Positions 6,055 through 6,203 of a DNA stretch of 6,203 nt are shown in pieces. The position numbers and the translations under genes were made by a program. The notes beneath the pieces were generated by a model, which was not told the origin of the DNA, did not search any database, and saw only the letters and a list, made by a program, of their open reading frames with translations. The first letter of the stretch is position 1, and each line of letters begins with the position of its first letter. This DNA is from CAZXVW01 sp964644025. GTDB taxonomy: Bacteria > Acidobacteriota > Terriglobia > Bryobacterales > Bryobacteraceae. The DNA lies in contig CAZXVW010000231.1 of assembly GCA_964644025.1 (NCBI GenBank), positions 1 to 6,203 on the forward strand, written 5' to 3'.

Positions 6055-6203
6055 CTAATCGCCAGCCCGTTCGTCCAACTGTCGCCACATTTGAATCGCT
6101 TTGTCATACAAATGACGTTGCAACAGATAGTCCAGGTACCGCCCGGCGAGTTGATCGTCATTGTATCCCAGCGCCGCCAACCTGTCCCATCCGCGCGCCA
6201 CGT
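6055..6203 (-). CDS. C-terminal fragment of an unidentified, possibly TPR-like protein (partial)
   Basis: Only the last 48 codons are inside the window; the gene continues beyond its right edge. The fragment runs from a VARGWDRLAALGYND segment through YLDYLLQRHLYDKAIQMW to a terminal RQLDERAGD and a TAG stop at 6055-6057. The pattern of two amphipathic helices with LLQRHLYDKAIQMW resembles a tetratricopeptide hairpin, in which Tyr and Ala occupy the packing positions, but a single repeat is not enough for certainty. This frame was chosen over the overlapping one that starts with ATG at 6161 because its composition is protein-like, while the other is rich in Cys, Trp and Thr and runs through the intergenic gap into the next gene. 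It is on the same strand as the GGT-family gene, 126 bp before it. Function is not recognised. Confidence 0.6.
   Translation of the reverse strand, partial: VARGWDRLAALGYNDDQLAGRYLDYLLQRHLYDKAIQMWRQLDERAGD

Noticed and set aside
5889..6161. 90-codon minus-strand open frame spanning the 5929-6054 gap
   Set aside because: It overlaps both the start of the GGT-family gene and the end of the partial upstream gene in other frames. Its Cys/Trp/Thr-rich translation does not look like a real protein.
1..6203. Mobile elements, CRISPR arrays, tRNA or rRNA genes, toxin-antitoxin or defence systems
   Set aside because: I found no direct repeat array, transposase, integrase, tRNA-like cloverleaf or defence-protein motif. 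All long frames are accounted for by metabolic or single-domain proteins.

Overview
The window is GC-rich chromosomal DNA and looks like an ordinary bacterial housekeeping segment. Gene content and codon use (strong G/C at third positions), the sucC-sucD-ndk order, a short stand-alone receiver-like protein and a YwrD-type gamma-glutamyltransferase homologue together suggest an acidobacterium, perhaps near Solibacter/Bryobacter. That placement is an inference from general knowledge of such genomes, not a database match.

Layout, left to right. On the minus strand, 59-2566 holds a tight metabolic operon read in the order sucC, sucD, ndk. It encodes the beta and alpha subunits of succinyl-CoA synthetase, with a 4-base stop/start overlap, followed by nucleoside diphosphate kinase. 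A 52-bp divergent spacer (2567-2618) separates it from a lone plus-strand trpD (2619-3641), anthranilate phosphoribosyltransferase. trpD converges on a minus-strand gene for a 126-aa CheY-like receiver protein with a degenerate phosphorylation site (3677-4057). Upstream of that lies a 164-bp spacer with inverted repeats, then a secreted gamma-glutamyltransferase-family Ntn hydrolase of 568 aa (4222-5928), also minus strand. The right edge carries the last 48 codons of another minus-strand gene, probably a TPR-like protein, truncated by the window (6055-6203).

How the genes work together. SucCD performs the substrate-level phosphorylation step of the TCA cycle, and Ndk can redistribute the resulting nucleoside triphosphate, which gives the operon a clear logic. 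trpD, the receiver-like protein and the GGT-family enzyme show no obvious pathway link to it or to one another.

I found no mobile element, CRISPR array, RNA gene or clear undescribed multi-gene system. The two points most worth a second look are the GGT homologue, which has lost most residues that define true gamma-glutamyl specificity while keeping the nucleophilic threonine, and the receiver protein, which keeps the phospho-acceptor aspartate but lacks the conserved lysine and full acidic pair.
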